Shown: in pieces, positions 33,133 to 36,467 of the stretch
How positions within the stretch are numbered: the first letter of the stretch is position 1
Layout of the letters: each line of letters opens with the position of its first letter
DNA from: PZPK01 sp047628385
Lineage (GTDB): Bacteria; Pseudomonadota; Gammaproteobacteria; Pseudomonadales; Oleiphilaceae
Length of the DNA: 36,467 nt
Direction: 5' to 3'
NCBI GenBank assembly: GCA_047628385.1
Contig: JBLHVH010000008.1
Coordinates: 1 to 36,467 of the forward strand
Translations under genes and position numbers: made by a program
Notes under the pieces: generated by a model
What the model was told of the DNA's origin: nothing
What the model saw: only the letters and a program-made list of their open reading frames with translations
Database searches by the model: none

Positions 33133-34248
33133 ATGCCATCTTCTTTACCTTTATCACCTCTTCAGAGATATCTTCAAGACTTAGAAAAAGACGATTTTGT
33201 TGAGGACGCTGCTCAGAAAATGGCGGTTGAAAAATTACAAAATTTGTATGAACGTTTAATTATTGATCAAAAAGAACGTGAAGCTAAGTCATCAGGCTGG
33301 TTTAGTAAGTTTAATAAGAAAAAGCCATTACCGGTCAAGGGCTTGTATTTTTGGGGTGGCGTCGGGCGTGGTAAGACTTATTTAATGGATAATTTTTTTG
33401 AGAGCTTACCTTTTGAGCAAAAAATGCGTATTCACTTTCATCGATTTATGCAACGTGTTCATAAAGAACTTACCGTATTAGAAAACCAAAGCAACCCATT
33501 AGTTGTCGTGGCCGAAAAATTGAGTTTAGAAGCACGTATAATTTGTTTTGATGAATTTTTTGTGTCGGATATTGGCGATGCGATGATTTTGGCAAAATTA
33601 ATGGAAGAGCTATTTAAAAACGGCGTATCGCTAGTGAGTACATCAAATATTATTCCTGATGGATTATATAAAGATGGTCTTCAACGTGTCAGGTTCCTAC
33701 CGGCAATTGAGTTGGTAAAGCAGCATACTGAAGTCGTTAACGTTGACGGTGGAAATGATTACCGTCTTCGAACACTTGAACAAGCAGAGTTGTTTCATTC
33801 ACCTTTAGATGAGGCTGCAACGCTGAATTTAGAAAAGTGCTTTAAGCAACTGGCAGTTGAGGCGGGCAGCCATGACTTAGAACTCGATATCAATGGTCGA
33901 TTAATGAGCGCTCATAGACATGCGGATGATATTGTCTGGTTTGATTTTAAAGAATTATGTGACGGGCCAAGAAGTCAGAATGATTATATTGAGTTAGCAA
34001 GAGAATTTCATGCTGTCATTATAAGTGATGTTCCTCAGATGAATGTTGACACCGATGATCAAGCTAGGCGTTTTATTAACCTAGTTGATGAGTTTTATGA
34101 CCGTAGCGTTAAAGTCATTATCTCTGCTGCAGTGCCTATACATGAACTCTATCTAGGCGGTAGACTCTCATTTGAATTTGATAGAACTGAGAGTCGATTA
34201 TTAGAAATGCAAAGTCATGAATACTTGGAGCAAGCACACAAGGCTTAA
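33133..34248 (+). CDS. zapE: Cell division protein ZapE (AFG1-like ATPase)
   Basis: 371 aa, typical length. ZapE is an AAA-type ATPase that modulates Z-ring stability in constricting cells. Walker A GGVGRGKT (about 75-82), IHFHRFMQRVH (about 100-110) and Walker B IICFDEFFVSD (about 136-146) are clear, with a sensor region LVSTSNIIPDGLYKDGLQRVRFLPAI. The C-terminal VDEFYDRSVKVIISA motif is also characteristic. AAGG lies before the ATG. Divergent from zapG across a 219-bp gap that must hold both promoters. Confidence 0.96.
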   Translation: MPSSLPLSPLQRYLQDLEKDDFVEDAAQKMAVEKLQNLYERLIIDQKEREAKSSGWFSKFNKKKPLPVKGLYFWGGVGRGKTYLMDNFFESLPFEQKMRIHFHRFMQRVHKELTVLENQSNPLVVVAEKLSLEARIICFDEFFVSDIGDAMILAKLMEELFKNGVSLVSTSNIIPDGLYKDGLQRVRFLPAIELVKQHTEVVNVDGGNDYRLRTLEQAELFHSPLDEAATLNLEKCFKQLAVEAGSHDLELDINGRLMSAHRHADDIVWFDFKELCDGPRSQNDYIELAREFHAVIISDVPQMNVDTDDQARRFINLVDEFYDRSVKVIISAAVPIHELYLGGRLSFEFDRTESRLLEMQSHEYLEQAHKA

Positions 34249-34256
34249 AAAGCCTT
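34240..34256 (+). terminator. Weak hairpin at the end of zapE
   Basis: A 7-bp stem AAGGCTT/AAGCCTT with a 3-nt loop includes the zapE stop codon and is followed by TATT. The T-tract is short, so its efficiency is doubtful. Confidence 0.4.
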
Positions 34257-34434
34257 TATTCATATTTTGATCGTTCATCGATATAACTTTCGATACCTGA
34301 GTGTTAGTCTGATTACGCCTTTTGATTGTACTTTCACTAAGTTGGAAGTACAGAGTATTAATAGAAAAAATTAAAATACTAATAATTATAAAAAATAATA
34401 GCTGTGATCAACACGTCCAATTACTGGTAAAAAT

Positions 34435-36467
34435 ATGAGTGAAGAGCAATCGTTACCTGAGCATTCTGTAGAGACGATACACCCTTTTAAAAAAGTCGCA
34501 CAAAAAATATTGTCATTAGCAATTCTTTGCATTTTATTCGCCACTATTATTGCTGGTACCAGTGAAAATTTTCACTCAAAAATGCTGAGTGTAGGCGCGA
34601 ATGTCTGGGATGATTATTTTATATTACGGGGTGATGAGCCCGTAGCTGAATGTGAATTAAATATTGATACTGATTCTAGGCTGTCGGAGTTAGCCAAAGA
34701 GCATGAGCTTGAGAATACAGACTTTGATTTATTTGAATCAGAATTTGATCGTGGCGCTGCAAAAATTTCATTATTAAACCAGCTCATGATTTGTAAGGAG
34801 CAACATAAAGCAAAAGCTATTTATATAGAAAATATGTCGATATCGGTCGGCATATTTAGAGCTGTAGAGCACTCATTAGCGAAGATTAGTTTGTTTGCCA
34901 TTGACAAGCAAAAGCTCAGTTTGATTTTACTGTTGGTATTAGCGGCGATTGTCACAACGTGGAAACGAGGCCACATTGCTTTTAAATCAATACACTCTCA
35001 ACTTGATCACTACTTATCTAATACCGCTCAATTTATTGCCAACGCATGCTTAGGTATTTCGACCTACGCCTTTTACCAAGGCTCATATGCTTCCGGTACA
35101 GAAGTAACTAACCCTGAGTTAATGATTATACTCATATTAGGTTGTATTGCCTTGTGCTCGCTTAATTTGTATCAAATGAAAAACCCACAAGATGATTTAA
35201 TTAAAGGGGGGCGTTTGTTAACGGCTGTGTTAACGATACCTATACACACCTTTATGCTATTGGCGGCAGCGTTTCATTTCTTTGTAACAGAGTCGCACTT
35301 TCCAGGAGTATCGATTTATTTTACCCAGGTTTTTCAACTAACCAATTTACACTTAGCGATTGGTTTATATATTTTAGTGGGAATGCTTTTAAAAGAAACT
35401 TTATTTGGTGCCAAATTATTTGATGTATTTAAACCCTGGCATATGCCGCCTGAAATGTTAGCGTTTGTTGCTATTGGCGTGATGGCGTTTCCTACTGCTT
35501 ACACAGGCGCATCGGGTATAATCATCATTGCCATGGGGGCTGTGGTTTATCAGGAAATGCGGCGAGTCGGGACTCGACGACAACTATCATTAGCGGTAAC
35601 CGCGATGACTGGCTCAGGTGTGGTTTTAAGACCGTGTTTATTGGTTGTTGGCATTGCTATTTTAAATAAAGAAGTCGTGACTGATGAATTATTTCATTGG
35701 GGATTTCGCGTATTTATTTTAAGTATGGTGGTATTCGCTGTTTTTGCTATGATCACGCGTAAAGACCCAATGAAGTTGACGCCCGCTAAAGTAGCGCTAA
35801 TACCTTCTTTAAGAATGTTAGGGCCTCTAATGCCTTATATAATGATTCTAGCGGGTATTCTTATCTTTTATGCTTTCGCTTTAAATGCTTACTTAGATGA
35901 GTTTTCTGCGCCAACAATTTTGCCTATTATAATTATTGCGATTGTTATTTTTGAGCGGTGTTTTAGTAAAGACTTTCATGAACGCAATAAAACAGCAGGT
36001 GCAAGCCCAACTGTTACCACTGCATTTTCATCAGCCGTTGATAACTCTGCATTGCAAATAGGAGCCATTTTAATGTTAATGGCTTGTTCGTTTACAGTGG
36101 GTGGTATCATTGAGCGCGGAGGTGGTGTTTTACTTATCCCAGAGAGCTTTACATCAATCTATGCCGCAATGGCCTTTTTGGTTATTTTTCTCGTAGGGAT
36201 TGGCATGATTATGGATCCTTTTGGTGCTTTGATATTAGTGACTGGAATGATAGCGCCGGTTGCATATAGCCAAGGTATTCATCCTATACATTTTTGGATG
36301 ACTTGTTTAATGGCGTTTGAATTAGGCTATCTCAGTCCTCCTGTGTCTTTGAATCATCTACTCACACGGCAAGTTGTTGGTGATGAAGAAGTGGCATTAG
36401 CGTTAAAAGAAGGCGACACATTTTATTATCGTCATGAACGTATACTGCTTCCCTTGTTGGTGATGGG
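34435..36467 (+). CDS. Fused TRAP-type transporter permease (DctQM-like), truncated by window edge
   Basis: 677 codons are visible from ATG 34435 with no stop. Residues 1-24 are cytoplasmic. A helix (about 24-41) and a roughly 110-residue soluble loop (about 45-155, with two Cys) come next. Then several helices form a DctQ-like N-terminal region, and from about 340 a DctM-like permease begins: AYTGASGIIIIAMGAVVYQEM, MTGSGVVLRPC, GIGMIMDPFGALILVTGMIAPVAYSQGIHPIHFW, FELGYLSPPVSLNHLL. TRAP permeases use a Na+ gradient and a periplasmic binding protein to import organic acids. No binding-protein gene is visible. RPC replaces the PPS seen in many DctM proteins. The substrate is unknown. Confidence 0.85.
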   Translation, partial: MSEEQSLPEHSVETIHPFKKVAQKILSLAILCILFATIIAGTSENFHSKMLSVGANVWDDYFILRGDEPVAECELNIDTDSRLSELAKEHELENTDFDLFESEFDRGAAKISLLNQLMICKEQHKAKAIYIENMSISVGIFRAVEHSLAKISLFAIDKQKLSLILLLVLAAIVTTWKRGHIAFKSIHSQLDHYLSNTAQFIANACLGISTYAFYQGSYASGTEVTNPELMIILILGCIALCSLNLYQMKNPQDDLIKGGRLLTAVLTIPIHTFMLLAAAFHFFVTESHFPGVSIYFTQVFQLTNLHLAIGLYILVGMLLKETLFGAKLFDVFKPWHMPPEMLAFVAIGVMAFPTAYTGASGIIIIAMGAVVYQEMRRVGTRRQLSLAVTAMTGSGVVLRPCLLVVGIAILNKEVVTDELFHWGFRVFILSMVVFAVFAMITRKDPMKLTPAKVALIPSLRMLGPLMPYIMILAGILIFYAFALNAYLDEFSAPTILPIIIIAIVIFERCFSKDFHERNKTAGASPTVTTAFSSAVDNSALQIGAILMLMACSFTVGGIIERGGGVLLIPESFTSIYAAMAFLVIFLVGIGMIMDPFGALILVTGMIAPVAYSQGIHPIHFWMTCLMAFELGYLSPPVSLNHLLTRQVVGDEEVALALKEGDTFYYRHERILLPLLVM

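Overview
The window is an AT-rich, gene-dense stretch of a gammaproteobacterial chromosome with no phage, IS element, CRISPR array, rRNA or tRNA that I could recognise. The blocks mreBCD-maf-rng-yhdP-nit, yrbG-kdsDC-lptCAB-rpoN-hpf-ptsN-rapZ-npr and mlaFEDCB-ibaG-murA-hisGD follow the order known from Pseudomonas and, in large part, E. coli. Together with the low G+C, and with a fused TRAP permease, a NasT regulator and an ExbB/ExbD/ExbD/TonB-like set as neighbours, this suggests a marine Oceanospirillales/Cellvibrionales-type organism. I do not name a species.

Layout. 1-467 (-): truncated NasT-type ANTAR regulator, then a 660-bp non-coding gap. 1128-3920 (+): four-gene energised envelope module (ExbB-like, two ExbD-like, TonB/AgmX-like). 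4188-13770 (+): rod-shape and envelope block mreB | mreC-mreD-maf | rng-yhdP-nit, with terminators after mreB and maf. A long perfect inverted repeat separates nit from the convergent minus-strand block. 13830-24332 (-), read from the right: yrbG-kdsD-kdsC-lptC-lptA-lptB, a hairpin terminator, then rpoN-hpf-ptsN-rapZ-npr-mgtE-darP. 24584-32322 (+), divergent from yrbG: mlaFEDCB, ibaG, murA, hisG, hisD, Nif3-like. 32347-32913 (-): zapG. 33133-34248 (+): zapE. 34435-end (+): truncated fused TRAP-type permease.

How the genes fit together. Most products build or maintain the cell envelope: MreBCD directs lateral wall growth, MurA starts peptidoglycan precursor synthesis, KdsD/KdsC supply Kdo, LptC/LptA/LptB move LPS outward, and Mla and YhdP move phospholipids between the membranes. 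RapZ and the nitrogen PTS proteins (PtsN, NPr) with sigma-54 link this to amino-sugar and nitrogen status. ZapE and ZapG connect to division and envelope synthesis.

Most notable observations: (1) mreC has no ATG/GTG/TTG start at its conserved N-terminus, and the evidence points to an ATT (or CTG) start; (2) lptA carries a pure 6-bp tandem repeat of about 21.5 copies encoding a Pro-Thr tail; (3) the ExbB/ExbD/ExbD/TonB-like module has one ExbD with Asn in place of the proton-carrying Asp and an ExbB-like subunit without the usual TM3 Glu, which makes it the best candidate here for a poorly described system; (4) the NasT-like regulator appears to lack its phosphoacceptor Asp; (5) a 25-bp perfect inverted repeat sits at the nit/darP junction.
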